64,000 bases of DNA from Pseudomonas haemolytica (GCF_009659625.1 NZ_VOIW01000005.1:434001-498000); one strand, 5' to 3'. Shown: positions 53,314 to 62,039, counted from the first letter of the stretch. Notes: a model not told the origin generated them from the sequence alone. Program-made: numbers and translations.

Positions 53314-54412
53314 AAGATAGACTCACCTTTGAATGTCTATTCAAGATTTCCGCAATGGCTCCTTCAAACTCTAGCGCAGCATTATCAACTTCTAATTGGC
53401 TCGCATCTGTTGCGGAAACTTTGCGCATGTGTTGACTCAAACGTGCAGCCTGATCTTTTATATCGGCCTTTGAATAAGCTCGATCGTTGACGTGATCAAT
53501 AGCCATGCCCAGAATACGCGCAAACGACTCAAATAAAGCTTTATTTTTTGGCGTGTAAGTATGAAATTCTTTCAGCATAAGCGCTTCAACGTTAATCTCA
53601 TCTTTAGTGATAACTCTTAGCGCCTTGTACTTTTCCATATTAAAACATGCCCCTCCTTCCAATATCGCACTTGAAATTAATACTGGAGAGTGCGTGGCGA
53701 CGATCAAGCGGCAATTATTCGCGCAGGCGATTACGTCATGTATAAGTGCTGGCCATGCAAGCTGCCATTCCACATGAAGACTTATTTGAGGCTCATCCAA
53801 AATGAATACAACATCATTCTTTATTTGTGAAGTAATCTTCAGAACAGTGGAAATTATATTTTGCTCTCCGGAGCTTAGGCCTGAGAAAGCAATGGTGCCG
53901 CCATCCTTGCCAATTACGAGTTCAAAAGGTCGCGCCGGATCGTCAAAAATAGACGAGAACTTTTCAACAAACTCATGATTAAGAACTGAGGATGAAAAGC
54001 CTGCCGCTTTGAAACTCTTGCGTTTGGTTGCACGAGGCTCTATATAGAGAATAGGGTCGAATCCCAGTCGCTCTAGAAACTCAAGAAGAACAACTGAACC
54101 GCCATTAGCCAAGGATTTTACGTAATGCAAAACTGCATTCGCCGACAGTGCGGTTAAATGGCTTGCGTTTCCAACGGTACGACTTCCTAGATAGGTATAG
54201 CTCCCTTGCTTTTCACGCCGGGTAGTTTTCCCGAACCGAAACCTATCAGTGAGCCCGTAGGAAATAACTACCACATCATGGCTAGCGGACAGATACTTTG
54301 CGTTGAATTCAAGCATTCTACTTTTACCCACACCGTTATTGCCGATAACGTAGGTAAACTTATTTGTTACATCTACAAGAGGGAATGTAGCGTCTGAGAT
54401 GTCCATATCCAA
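53303..54412 (-). CDS. ABC/RecF-type ATPase of a Septu-like defence pair (PtuA-like)
   Basis: 369 residues. Walker A is YVIGNNGVGKSRM near the N-terminus, the ABC signature is FSGLSSGEQNIIS, Walker B is VVFILDEPQISLHVEW and the switch His is in IVATHSPVLIS. No TOPRIM domain follows, so it is not an OLD nuclease. It is shorter than many PtuA proteins. The start is a TTG at 54412 or an ATG at 54406; both have weak ribosome binding sites. AT-rich composition against GC-rich neighbours points to acquisition. Probably senses infection and licenses the HNH partner, an inference from Septu and related ATPase-HNH pairs. Confidence 0.75.
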   Translation of the reverse strand: MDMDISDATFPLVDVTNKFTYVIGNNGVGKSRMLEFNAKYLSASHDVVVISYGLTDRFRFGKTTRREKQGSYTYLGSRTVGNASHLTALSANAVLHYVKSLANGGSVVLLEFLERLGFDPILYIEPRATKRKSFKAAGFSSSVLNHEFVEKFSSIFDDPARPFELVIGKDGGTIAFSGLSSGEQNIISTVLKITSQIKNDVVFILDEPQISLHVEWQLAWPALIHDVIACANNCRLIVATHSPVLISSAILEGGACFNMEKYKALRVITKDEINVEALMLKEFHTYTPKNKALFESFARILGMAIDHVNDRAYSKADIKDQAARLSQHMRKVSATDASQLEVDNAALEFEGAIAEILNRHSKVSLSYDA

Positions 54413-54583
54413 GGAGTCCGATCATGAGCGGAGAAAAAGTGGCATTATGCCACGCTTTAATAGCGCTGATATCTCAAATTTTCCTAAACTTCAGACCATA
54501 GCAATTTTCTGACTCAGGAGATTTAATATCGTCCTACGCTGGCCGTTGGCCGGCCTGTTCCACTTTCAGATATGAGGTCCCTC

Positions 54584-54964
54584 ATGGCCAACCACGACCT
54601 GTCCTACACCCCCGACCCGGATGCCGACTCCATCTCCTCCGATGTGATCGGCTTCAACGGCATCCTGGTCTCCACCCAAGTGCCAACCCGCGCCGACGGC
54701 AGCCTGGAGCTGGGGGATATCACCCTGCAAAGCGAGTGCACCCTGCAAGCGCTGAAAGTCGCGCTGGAGAAAGCCGGCAGCTCCATGGACCGGGTCATGC
54801 ACCTGACCATTTACCTCACCGACATGGCTGATCGTGCGGTGTTCAACGAGGTCTATAAGCGCTTCTTCGCCAAGCCATGGCCGGTGCGGGCTGCGGTGGG
54901 GGTTGCGGCGTTGGCGGTGGAAGGTATGCGGGTTGAAGTGACGGCTATGGCTGCCAAGGCTTGA
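54584..54964 (+). CDS. RidA-family enamine/imine deaminase
   Basis: 126 residues from MANHDLSYTPDPDADSISSD, chosen because GAGG lies 6 bases before this ATG; another ATG is 12 bases upstream. KPWPVRAAVGVAALAVEG carries the active-site Arg and VEGMRVEVTAMA the terminal Glu of RidA proteins, so it should be catalytic. RidA removes reactive 2-aminoacrylate-type imines made by PLP enzymes. It lies beside the acquired ATPase-HNH island. Paralogues of RidA exist in pseudomonads, so I leave the symbol blank. Confidence 0.88.
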   Translation: MANHDLSYTPDPDADSISSDVIGFNGILVSTQVPTRADGSLELGDITLQSECTLQALKVALEKAGSSMDRVMHLTIYLTDMADRAVFNEVYKRFFAKPWPVRAAVGVAALAVEGMRVEVTAMAAKA

Positions 54965-55152
54965 ATCTGTGGTGGCCTCAGGGCTGACGAGGATGTTGGT
55001 TTTCAGACCGGGTACATATCCATTGCTGCGGTAACGGCCGCTTAGGGTTCCGCTCTTACAGCGGCTCACTTTTGAACAGCGCAAAAGTAAGCAAAACGCT
55101 CTTGCCCCACCACTCGGCACCTCGCCTAGGCTCGGTGTGCCCGTAATCCGAC

Positions 55153-55238
55153 ATTGATTTGGGGGGCCGCCGCCACGCGCCATCCATGGCGCGGGGCGGC
55201 TAAACCGGCATCCCTGCCGGTTTACCCCCCAAATCAAT
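55153..55238. repeat. Three-way-junction inverted repeat
   Basis: An outer stem ATTGATTTGGGGGG (55153-55166) with CCCCCCAAATCAAT (55225-55238) encloses two hairpins: GCCGCC-A-CGCGCC with GGCGCG-G-GGCGGC (55169-55200) and TAAACCGGCA with TGCCGGTTTA (55201-55224). The hairpins abut with almost no unpaired bases. Sequence of this type recurs between genes of fluorescens-group genomes. Confidence 0.75.
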
Positions 55239-55274
55239 ATCGAATTGCGGCCAGCGTGGTTTAACGGGGCGCCT

Positions 55275-55310
55275 AAGATCAAAATCAAGATCAAGATCAA
55301 AAGCAAAAGC
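55275..55310 (+). repeat. Hexamer tandem repeat
   Basis: Six units in a row: AAGATC, AAAATC, AAGATC, AAGATC, AAAAGC, AAAAGC. Variable-number tract next to the three-way-junction repeat. Confidence 0.85.
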
Positions 55311-55360
55311 GAGGCGGCCTTATAGCCGACCTGATCGATGCTGCGTGCACGTACCCCCCT

Positions 55361-55448
55361 GTGGGAGCGGGCTTGCTCGCGAAAGCGGTGGGTCAGTCAA
55401 CCTCACTGTTTGCTGGGCCGACGCCTTCGCGAGCAAGCCCGCTCCCAC
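55361..55448. repeat. REPIN (paired REP sequences)
   Basis: GTGGGAGCGGGCTTGCTCGC (then GAA) at 55361-55383 and its inverted copy at 55426-55448, with a 42-base spacer. This is the common fluorescens-group REP sequence in the doublet form moved by RAYT transposases. No RAYT gene is in the window. Confidence 0.9.
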
Positions 55449-55574
55449 ATTTAGCTCGGTGATGCTCATGCTGCAAGGCGCCCCATGACCCCGACAGCCC
55501 TGCGGTAGATGCCGCCCAGGCATTTCACGGCTACAATGCGCGCCTCAACCGTGACAAGCCTGACTTAAAAAACT

Positions 55575-57554
55575 ATGTCCTTGCCCAAGCATCACCTGGA
55601 ATTGCTCAGCCCTGCCCGCGATGTCGCCATTGCCCGCGAGGCTATCCTGCATGGCGCCGACGCCATCTACATCGGCGGGCCGAGCTTCGGCGCGCGCCAT
55701 AATGCCTGTAACGAGGTGAGCGATATCGCTCAACTGGTGGAATTCGCCCGGCGCTACCACGCCCGCGTCTTCACCACTATCAACACCATCTTGCATGACA
55801 ACGAGCTGGAGCCGGCGCGCAAGCTGATCCACCAGCTCTACGATGCCGGTGTCGACGCGCTGATCGTGCAGGACCTGGGCGTCATGGAGCTGGATATTCC
55901 GCCCATCGAGCTGCATGCCAGCACCCAGACCGACATCCGCACCCTGGGCCGCGCCAGGTTTCTCGACCAGGCCGGTTTCTCGCAGCTGGTGTTGGCCCGC
56001 GAGCTGAACCTGCAAGAGATCCGCGCCATCGCCGATGAGACCGATGCCGCCATCGAGTTCTTTATCCACGGCGCCTTGTGCGTGGCGTTCTCGGGGCAAT
56101 GCAATATCTCCCACGCGCAGAATGGCCGCAGCGCCAACCGTGGCGACTGCTCCCAGGCCTGCCGCCTGCCGTACACCTTGAAAGATGACCAGGGCCGCGT
56201 GGTCGCCTTTGAAAAGCACCTGCTGTCGATGAAGGACAACAACCAGAGCGCCAACCTGCGTGCCCTGGTCGAAGCCGGTGTGCGCTCGTTCAAGATCGAA
56301 GGCCGCTACAAGGACATGGGCTATGTGAAGAACATCACCGCCTACTACCGACAGCGCCTCGACGAGATCCTCGAAGACCGCCCGGACCTGGCCCGCGCGT
56401 CCAGTGGCCGTACCGCGCATTTCTTCCTGCCCGATCCGGAAAAGACCTTCCACCGTGGCAGCACCGACTACTTTGTCAGCGATCGCAAGATCGACATTGG
56501 TGCGTTCGACACCCCAACCTTCACCGGCCTGCCGGTGGGTGTGGTGGAGAAAGCCGGCAAGCGTGACTTGCAGGTGGTCACCCATGAGCCGTTGTCCAAC
56601 GGCGATGGCCTGAATGTGCTGGTCAAGCGTGAAGTGGTGGGTTTCCGCGCCAATATCGCCGAGCCCAAGGGCGAGTTCGAAGAAGACGGCGAAAAGCGCT
56701 ACCGCTACCGCGTCGAGCCGAATGAAATGCCGGCCGGCCTGCATCAGTTGCGCCCGAACCACCCGCTGAACCGCAACCTGGACCATAACTGGCAACAGGC
56801 GCTGCTGAAAACGTCCGCCGAGCGCCGTATTGGCCTGTCGTGGGTCGCGCGCCTGCGTGAAGACCAGCTGGACGTCACCGCCACCAGCGAAGAAGGCATC
56901 AGCGCCAGCGTCACCCTGCCCGGCCCATTTGGCGTGGCGAACAAGCCGGAACAGGCGCTGGACACCCTGCGTGACCTGCTCGGTCAGCTCGGCACTACCG
57001 AGTACCACGCAACTCGCATCGAGCTGGATGCACCGCAAGCGTTCTTCATCCCCAACTCCCAGCTCAAGGCCTTGCGCCGTGAAGTGATCGAGGCGCTGAC
57101 CGCTGCACGCATCAAGGCGCACCCACGTGGCGGGCGCAAGGCTGAAACCTCGCCGCCGCCGGTGTACCCGGAAGCGCACCTGTCGTTCCTGGCCAACGTC
57201 TACAACCAGAAGGCCCGGGACTTCTACCACCGTCACGGCGTGAAGCTGATCGACGCGGCCTTTGAAGCCCACGAAGAAACCGGCGAAGTGCCGGTGATGA
57301 TCACCAAGCACTGCCTGCGTTTCTCGTTCAACCTGTGCCCTAAACAAGCCAAGGGTGTGACCGGGGTGAAAACCAAGGTGGCGCCGATGCAATTGATCCA
57401 CGGTGACGAAGTGCTGACCTTGAAGTTCGACTGCAAACCCTGCGAGATGCATGTGGTGGGCAAGATCAAGGGGCATATCCTCGGGCTGCCGCAACCGGGC
57501 AGCACCGTGGAGCATTTCAACCCGGAAAACCTCATCTTTCAGGGCACGCACTGA
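55575..57554 (+). CDS. rlhA: 23S rRNA C2501 hydroxylation protein, peptidase U32 family
   Basis: 659 residues, the length of E. coli RlhA (YdcP). LELLSPARDVAIAREAILHGADAIYIGG opens the U32 TIM-barrel; FIHGALCVAFSGQCNIS and GDCSQACRLPY supply cysteines of the iron-sulfur/U32 signature; FNLCPKQAKG and DCKPCEMHVVG give the C-terminal cysteines that distinguish RlhA/YegQ-type proteins. It hydroxylates a cytidine of 23S rRNA together with prephenate-dependent chemistry in E. coli. Its last 23 bases overlap the convergent EamA gene. Confidence 0.9.
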   Translation: MSLPKHHLELLSPARDVAIAREAILHGADAIYIGGPSFGARHNACNEVSDIAQLVEFARRYHARVFTTINTILHDNELEPARKLIHQLYDAGVDALIVQDLGVMELDIPPIELHASTQTDIRTLGRARFLDQAGFSQLVLARELNLQEIRAIADETDAAIEFFIHGALCVAFSGQCNISHAQNGRSANRGDCSQACRLPYTLKDDQGRVVAFEKHLLSMKDNNQSANLRALVEAGVRSFKIEGRYKDMGYVKNITAYYRQRLDEILEDRPDLARASSGRTAHFFLPDPEKTFHRGSTDYFVSDRKIDIGAFDTPTFTGLPVGVVEKAGKRDLQVVTHEPLSNGDGLNVLVKREVVGFRANIAEPKGEFEEDGEKRYRYRVEPNEMPAGLHQLRPNHPLNRNLDHNWQQALLKTSAERRIGLSWVARLREDQLDVTATSEEGISASVTLPGPFGVANKPEQALDTLRDLLGQLGTTEYHATRIELDAPQAFFIPNSQLKALRREVIEALTAARIKAHPRGGRKAETSPPPVYPEAHLSFLANVYNQKARDFYHRHGVKLIDAAFEAHEETGEVPVMITKHCLRFSFNLCPKQAKGVTGVKTKVAPMQLIHGDEVLTLKFDCKPCEMHVVGKIKGHILGLPQPGSTVEHFNPENLIFQGTH

Positions 57555-58434
57555 CCCTGCGGGAGCGGGGCCACCACCAGCCCCGCTGCAACCCTGCCGC
57601 CGCCAGCAAAATGGCCGCCACACCCAGCCATTGCAACCACCCCAGGCGATGCCCGAAGGCAATCCAGTCGACGAAAATCGCCGCAATCGGGTAGATGAAC
57701 GACAGTGCCCCAGTGATCGCGGTCGGCAGTTTCTGGATCGCGCCATACAGCAGCACGTACATCAAACCAGTGTGCACCACCCCTAAAGTCACCAGCGCAG
57801 CCCAGGCGTTTGCGGATGCCGGCAAGCCATTCCAGGGCACCAGCGGCGCCAGGAGTATCGCGCCAGTGGTCACCTGGATCAGCGCCATCAAATGCGGCGG
57901 CACCTCCTTGAGGCGCTTGATGATCAACGCGGCTATCGCGTACAAGAATGCCGCGCCCAGGGCCAGCGCAATGCCCACCAGGTAATCGCCGCCACCCGTC
58001 TGCTCGCCATGGGCGGTGACAATCGCCAACATGCCCAGGAATGCCACGCTCAACCACGCCAGTTTCTGCACGGTGATTTTTTCACCGAGAAACAGCGCCG
58101 CCAGCATCACCAATATGAACGGTTGCACGTTGTACACCGCCGTACTGATGGCAATCGAAGCGCGGGAATAGGATTCGAACAGCAGCAGCCAGTTGCCGAC
58201 GATGGCCACGCCGCTGAGTACCGCCAACCCGAGTTTCGCCCAGTTGAGCAGGTCCAGTCGCAGATAACCCAGCCATGCGCAAACCAGCAGCAGCGTCAGC
58301 GCGCCGATCACGCAGCGCCAGAACACCACTTCGATCACCGACACGCCAGACACCAGTACAAACCAGCCAATGCTGCCCGAGATCAGCATGGCGGCGACCA
58401 TTTCCCACGACCCGCGACGGATGGATGAATCCAT
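57532..58434 (-). CDS. EamA-family (DMT) exporter
   Basis: 300 residues with ten membrane segments in two EamA repeats (MLISGSIGWFVLVSGVSVIE and ALGAAFLYAIAALIIKRLKE). Divergent from an Lrp-type regulator gene, an arrangement typical of amino-acid or metabolite exporters induced by Lrp-like activators. The C-terminus (WWWPRSRRVSACPER) is encoded in the overlap with rlhA and looks extended. Start ATG at 58434, next to a palindrome. Confidence 0.87.
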   Translation of the reverse strand: MDSSIRRGSWEMVAAMLISGSIGWFVLVSGVSVIEVVFWRCVIGALTLLLVCAWLGYLRLDLLNWAKLGLAVLSGVAIVGNWLLLFESYSRASIAISTAVYNVQPFILVMLAALFLGEKITVQKLAWLSVAFLGMLAIVTAHGEQTGGGDYLVGIALALGAAFLYAIAALIIKRLKEVPPHLMALIQVTTGAILLAPLVPWNGLPASANAWAALVTLGVVHTGLMYVLLYGAIQKLPTAITGALSFIYPIAAIFVDWIAFGHRLGWLQWLGVAAILLAAAGLQRGWWWPRSRRVSACPER

Positions 58435-58436
58435 GA

Positions 58437-58459
58437 TTGAGGCTCCTCAAGTGAGGCTC
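58437..58459. promoter_or_regulatory. Palindrome and repeat in the EamA/Lrp divergent promoter
   Basis: TTGAGGCTCCTCAA (58437-58450) is a perfect palindrome directly before the EamA start, and TGAGGCTC recurs at 58452-58459. It overlaps the EamA ribosome binding site region. Candidate Lrp-type operator. Confidence 0.4.
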
Positions 58460-58542
58460 AATTATGGCAATCTGCTCGATACAGCTACAGCGCCTAAAAA
58501 AGGCAAAACCCGACAATCACCTTTTCTTATTAGGCGGATCGC

Positions 58543-58983
58543 ATGATCGACACCATCGACCAGCAACTGATCGCCGCCTTGATGGACGACTCTCGACTGT
58601 CCCTCAAGGCCCTGGCGGGCATCACCGGGCTGTCCTCGCCCAGCGTCAGCGAACGCCTGCGGCGTTTGGAAGAGCGCGGTGTGCTGACCCACTACACCGT
58701 TGACATCGACCCCAAACACTTCGGCTACCTGCTGCAAGCCATCGTGCGCATCCGCCCCCTGCCCGGCAAACTGCAGGAAGTGGAACGGCAAATCCAGGCG
58801 ATCCCCGAGTTCACCGAGTGCGACAAGGTCACCGGCGATGACTGCTTTATTGCACGCCTGCATGTGCGCACCATGGAGCATCTCGACACGCTGCTCGACC
58901 GGCTTAATACCTACGCCGAAACCAACACCGCTATCGTCAAGAAAACGCCGGTGAAGCGGCGTTTACCGCCCTTGGCTGATTAG
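58543..58983 (+). CDS. Lrp/AsnC-family regulator
   Basis: 146 residues. Helix-turn-helix IDQQLIAALMDDSRLSLKALAGITGLSSPSVSERLRRLEE, then the RAM domain (about 65-146) with HFGYLLQAIVRIRPLPGKL and VTGDDCFIARLHVRTMEHLD for ligand and octamer contacts. It likely activates the divergent EamA exporter. Its last 47 bases overlap, antiparallel, the 3' end of the aminotransferase gene. Confidence 0.92.
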   Translation: MIDTIDQQLIAALMDDSRLSLKALAGITGLSSPSVSERLRRLEERGVLTHYTVDIDPKHFGYLLQAIVRIRPLPGKLQEVERQIQAIPEFTECDKVTGDDCFIARLHVRTMEHLDTLLDRLNTYAETNTAIVKKTPVKRRLPPLAD

Positions 58984-60142
58984 CTACAAACTGCACAATC
59001 CGCCGGCAGGCCTCGACCAGGCGTTCTTCGCCCAAGGTAAACGATAGCCGGACGAACCCCTGTGCCGGCTCGCCAAAGGCCGCCGCATCCAGCACCGACA
59101 CGCCGGCTTCACGAAACAGGCGCCAGGCGAAATCCAGGGAGCTGAGGCCTGTGCCACGCACATCCACCAGCACAAACATACCCGCTTGTGGCGCCTGCAC
59201 CCGGATGCCCGGGCAGTCACTCAGGCCAGCCACTACCAAGTCGCGTCGGCGCCGGTAGACCTCGCGCATGCCCTCAGTCACCTGGTCATGGGCCAACACC
59301 GCAGCCGTCGCCGCCTCCATCACAAAGCCAGGCAAGCCATACAGCATGCTCAACACCAGCGTTTCGGCGTGCGTCACCATCTGCGGTGCAGCGATGAGCC
59401 AGCCGATACGCCAGCCAGTCATGGCGTGGGACTTGGACAAGCTGCCGATCACGATGCAGCGCCGTGCCATACCCGGCAACGCCGCGAGGCTGTGGTACTC
59501 GCCGTCAAACACCAGGCTTTCGTAGACCTCATCCACCACCACCCACAGATCATGGGCGATGGCGAGGTCGGCGATGGCTTGCAGTTCCTGCGGGTTAAGC
59601 ACCACGCCAGTGGGGTTGTTCGGGTTGGAAAAGAATATCGCCCGGGTGCGCGGGGTAATCGCGGCGGCGAGCAATTGTGGGTCCAGGCGAAAGCCGGATT
59701 GCGCGCTGCACGGCACCCGCACCAAGGTCGCGCCGCTGGCCTTGAGTGTGGCTTCGTAGGTGACGTACATCGGGTCGAGCACCAGCACCTCGTCGCCAGC
59801 CTGCAACAGGCACAACGAGCTGATGAACAGTGCGTTCTGTGCGCCGGGCACGATGATCACGTTGTCAGCAGTCAGCGGGCGGTCGAGGGTTTGGCTGTAG
59901 CGCGCAGCGACCGCTTCGCGCAGGGCCGGGCGACCGGCGATCTCGGTGTAATGGGAATCTCCTGCCTGCAGGGCGTCGACGGCGGCGTCGGTGATGAAGG
60001 ACGGCGTGGCGAAGTCCGGGTCGCCGACGCTGAGGATGATGATGTCTTCACCCTGGCTGGCAGCGTTGAACGCAGCGTGGTGGATGTCCCAGGCGGCGAC
60101 GCCCTGCCCTGCAATACGCTCAACAAAGGGGGAAAACCGCAT
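58937..60142 (-). CDS. Class I/II PLP aminotransferase
   Basis: 401 residues. FSNPNNPTGVVLNPQEL and VVDEVYESLVF are fold-type I motifs; the PLP lysine is in SLSKSHAMTGWRIGWL; the C-terminal FVRLSFTLGEERL carries the carboxylate-binding Arg. Closest to aspartate/arginine-pyruvate aminotransferase types; substrate not determinable. A single gene with its own promoter region, convergent and overlapping with the Lrp-type gene. Confidence 0.9.
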   Translation of the reverse strand: MRFSPFVERIAGQGVAAWDIHHAAFNAASQGEDIIILSVGDPDFATPSFITDAAVDALQAGDSHYTEIAGRPALREAVAARYSQTLDRPLTADNVIIVPGAQNALFISSLCLLQAGDEVLVLDPMYVTYEATLKASGATLVRVPCSAQSGFRLDPQLLAAAITPRTRAIFFSNPNNPTGVVLNPQELQAIADLAIAHDLWVVVDEVYESLVFDGEYHSLAALPGMARRCIVIGSLSKSHAMTGWRIGWLIAAPQMVTHAETLVLSMLYGLPGFVMEAATAAVLAHDQVTEGMREVYRRRRDLVVAGLSDCPGIRVQAPQAGMFVLVDVRGTGLSSLDFAWRLFREAGVSVLDAAAFGEPAQGFVRLSFTLGEERLVEACRRIVQFVANQPRAVNAASPAFS

Positions 60143-60337
60143 GCCAGAGCCTCTGGTTCAAGATGGAAAAGCGTGAACCCGTTATTGTGCGACGGGAAGG
60201 ATGGGCTTCAACATAGTGCAAACCTGACCATGGTTCAACGGCTGACTTGAGCCTGCGCCAGTGGATGCAATCACATTGAACCTGCGTCCAGCGCCCGTCC
60301 TCAAACCTGTACAGACCACGGCCCTGGAACACGCTCG

Positions 60338-61690
60338 ATGACTTTTATTCTATGGATGGCCGTGCTCGGCGCCGTATTGCTCACCCTCGCCCTCACGTCC
60401 TCCTACCTGCGCTGGATGCCAGTCACCACTTCGGCAGTCTGTTTGCTGCTGGGCATCGCCATCGGCCCATTGGGCGCGGACTTGTTGTACTTGGATATCA
60501 AGGACTCGGCACGCTGGATGGAGCACTTGACCGAAGTCGCGGTGCTGTTTTCGCTGTTTGTCAGCGGCTTGAAATTGCGCCTGCCACTGCGCCATCGCAC
60601 CTGGCGGATCGCCTTTGGCATGGCTGGGCCTGTGATGTTGCTGACGATCCTTGGCACCTGCCTGGTGCTGCATTACCTGTTGCAGTTGTCGTGGGGCGTC
60701 TCGCTGCTGGTGGGCGCAATGCTTGCGCCGACCGACCCGGTGCTGGCCGGCCTGGTGCAGGTCAACAATGCCCAGGACTATGACCCCCTGCGCTTCGGCC
60801 TGTCCGGCGAGGCCGGCTTGAACGATGGCACGGCGTTTCCCTTTGTGATTTTCGGCCTGCTGTTTATGCAGCACGGCGGGTTTGACGGCGACTGGCTGGG
60901 CGGTTGGGTGCTGAAAAACCTACTGTGGGCGGTACCGGCGGGGCTATTGATTGGCTACTGGATGGGCCGCGGCATCGGCCGGGTCACGTTGCGCATGCGC
61001 ATCACCAATGCCGACAGCACCTTGTCGCCCAATGATTACCTGACCCTGGCGTTGATCGCCCTGGCGTACGTGACGGCTGAAGCCGTCGGCGGCTACGGTT
61101 TCCTCGCCGTGTTTGCCGCGGGTTTGGGCCTGCGCAAGGCCGAGGTCAAATCCACCGGCAATGCCGATACGCCCGCCGAACACCTGGCGCAGCCGGTGGT
61201 GGGCCACCTTGAAGTGGAGCCGGAACGGGCCCTGCACGGCGACGTCAGCCAGTTGCAGGACACACAAATCGCCGCCGGGGTGATGATGAACGACATGCTG
61301 TCGTTCGGCAGCCTGGTCGAGCGCTCGATGGAAGTGTTCCTGGTGACGCTGTTGGGCATCGTGCTGGTCAGCCACTGGGATTGGCGTGCACTGGCGGTGG
61401 CGGCGTTGTTGTTCGGGGTGATCCGCCCGGTGAGTGTGTTTGCCATGCCATGGGGCAGCCTGCTGGACCGCCGGCAACGGGGGCTGATGAGTTGGTTCGG
61501 GATTCGCGGGATCGGCAGCATCTACTACCTGTTTTACGCGCTCAACCACGGGCTGATCGGCACCAGCAGCGCGGTGGCGGTGAACCTCACCCTGTCGGTG
61601 ATCGCCCTGAGCATCGTCGTTCACGGCCTGAGTACCCAACCGATGCTGGGCTGGTATGAACGACGTGCCGGGGCGAAGGTTCAGTCCTGA
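60338..61690 (+). CDS. CPA1-family Na+(K+)/H+ antiporter
   Basis: 450 residues, about 12 membrane helices. ARWMEHLTEVAVLFSLFVSGLKL, AMLAPTDPVLAGLVQVNNAQD (the acidic TDP motif) and FGLSGEAGLNDGTAFPFVIFG (the ND pair) are ion-exchange signatures of the CPA1 family. A soluble insert at about 285-320 (HLEVEPERALHGDVSQLQDTQ) interrupts the helices. It contributes to pH or salt homeostasis at the inner membrane. The 3' end overlaps a small acidic gene on the other strand by 10 bases. Confidence 0.9.
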   Translation: MTFILWMAVLGAVLLTLALTSSYLRWMPVTTSAVCLLLGIAIGPLGADLLYLDIKDSARWMEHLTEVAVLFSLFVSGLKLRLPLRHRTWRIAFGMAGPVMLLTILGTCLVLHYLLQLSWGVSLLVGAMLAPTDPVLAGLVQVNNAQDYDPLRFGLSGEAGLNDGTAFPFVIFGLLFMQHGGFDGDWLGGWVLKNLLWAVPAGLLIGYWMGRGIGRVTLRMRITNADSTLSPNDYLTLALIALAYVTAEAVGGYGFLAVFAAGLGLRKAEVKSTGNADTPAEHLAQPVVGHLEVEPERALHGDVSQLQDTQIAAGVMMNDMLSFGSLVERSMEVFLVTLLGIVLVSHWDWRALAVAALLFGVIRPVSVFAMPWGSLLDRRQRGLMSWFGIRGIGSIYYLFYALNHGLIGTSSAVAVNLTLSVIALSIVVHGLSTQPMLGWYERRAGAKVQS

Positions 61691-61815
61691 TTTTCGGTAT
61701 TGCCGACGTCCGCCGCTTCATCCAGATCGTTAAGCGGTACTTCGGCATCATCCATCAATGAGCCCGGGTCTTCGTTGCCCGGGTCGTTGAGTTCTTCGTC
61801 GAGTTCTTTTGACAT
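61681..61815 (-). CDS. Small acidic protein, 44 residues
   Basis: Starts MSKELDEELNDPGNEDPGSL and ends VGNTENQD. GGAG lies 6 bases before the ATG. Very rich in Asp and Glu and probably unstructured. No family recognised. It overlaps the end of the antiporter gene on the opposite strand and lies just downstream of another small disordered-protein gene, with which it may share a transcript. Confidence 0.5.
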   Translation of the reverse strand: MSKELDEELNDPGNEDPGSLMDDAEVPLNDLDEAADVGNTENQD

Positions 61816-61826
61816 GAGCATCTCCA

Positions 61827-62039
61827 CTAACCGCCTTGGGTATCGATATCCGCATCGGTTTCAGGCTTGGGCTCGCGCTCAGGCTTGAAGTCTGGACTGT
61901 AGTCGTTTTCCTTGGCCTTGGGGTCGCTGTCGGCCTTGGGGTCCTTGGGCGCATCAGCAGCGGTACCGGGGGCCGGCTCGCCACCGTCGATGGCTGGATC
62001 GTTGCGGTTCTCTGTCTGGGGATCATTGCTTGTGGTCAT
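61827..62039 (-). CDS. Small disordered protein, 70 residues
   Basis: MTTSNDPQTENRNDPAIDGG, then a Pro/Lys/Asp-rich tract with repeats of DPKA and KPE. AGAGG lies about 6 bases before the ATG. Low complexity and high charge suggest an intrinsically disordered protein; similar short hypothetical proteins are common in pseudomonads. Function unknown. Confidence 0.5.
   Translation of the reverse strand: MTTSNDPQTENRNDPAIDGGEPAPGTAADAPKDPKADSDPKAKENDYSPDFKPEREPKPETDADIDTQGG

Larger units (their letters stand above)
54965..55574. other. Intergenic repeat block
   Basis: About 610 bases without a convincing gene. It carries in order a conserved-looking tract (around 55075-55140), a three-way-junction inverted repeat, a hexamer repeat and a REPIN. 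A minus-strand open frame crosses the block but consists of low-complexity translation of the repeats (for example a run of Leu-Ile), so I do not call it a gene. Confidence 0.6.

Noticed and set aside
53303..54412. OLD-family nuclease assignment for the ATPase
   Set aside because: The protein ends about 120 residues after the switch His and has no acidic TOPRIM motifs; the HNH partner supplies the nuclease instead.
54566..55306. Minus-strand frame across ridA and the repeat block
   Set aside because: Its N-terminus translates the hexamer repeat as Leu-Ile and the rest crosses the inverted repeat and ridA antisense; no credible ribosome binding site.
55361..55448. CRISPR-like repeat
   Set aside because: The two repeats are inverted, not direct, there is only one pair, and the sequence is the common pseudomonad REP.
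55545..57746. Minus-strand open frame of 733 codons opposite rlhA
   Set aside because: Antisense to rlhA, which has the full family length and cysteine motifs; no motifs on the antisense side.
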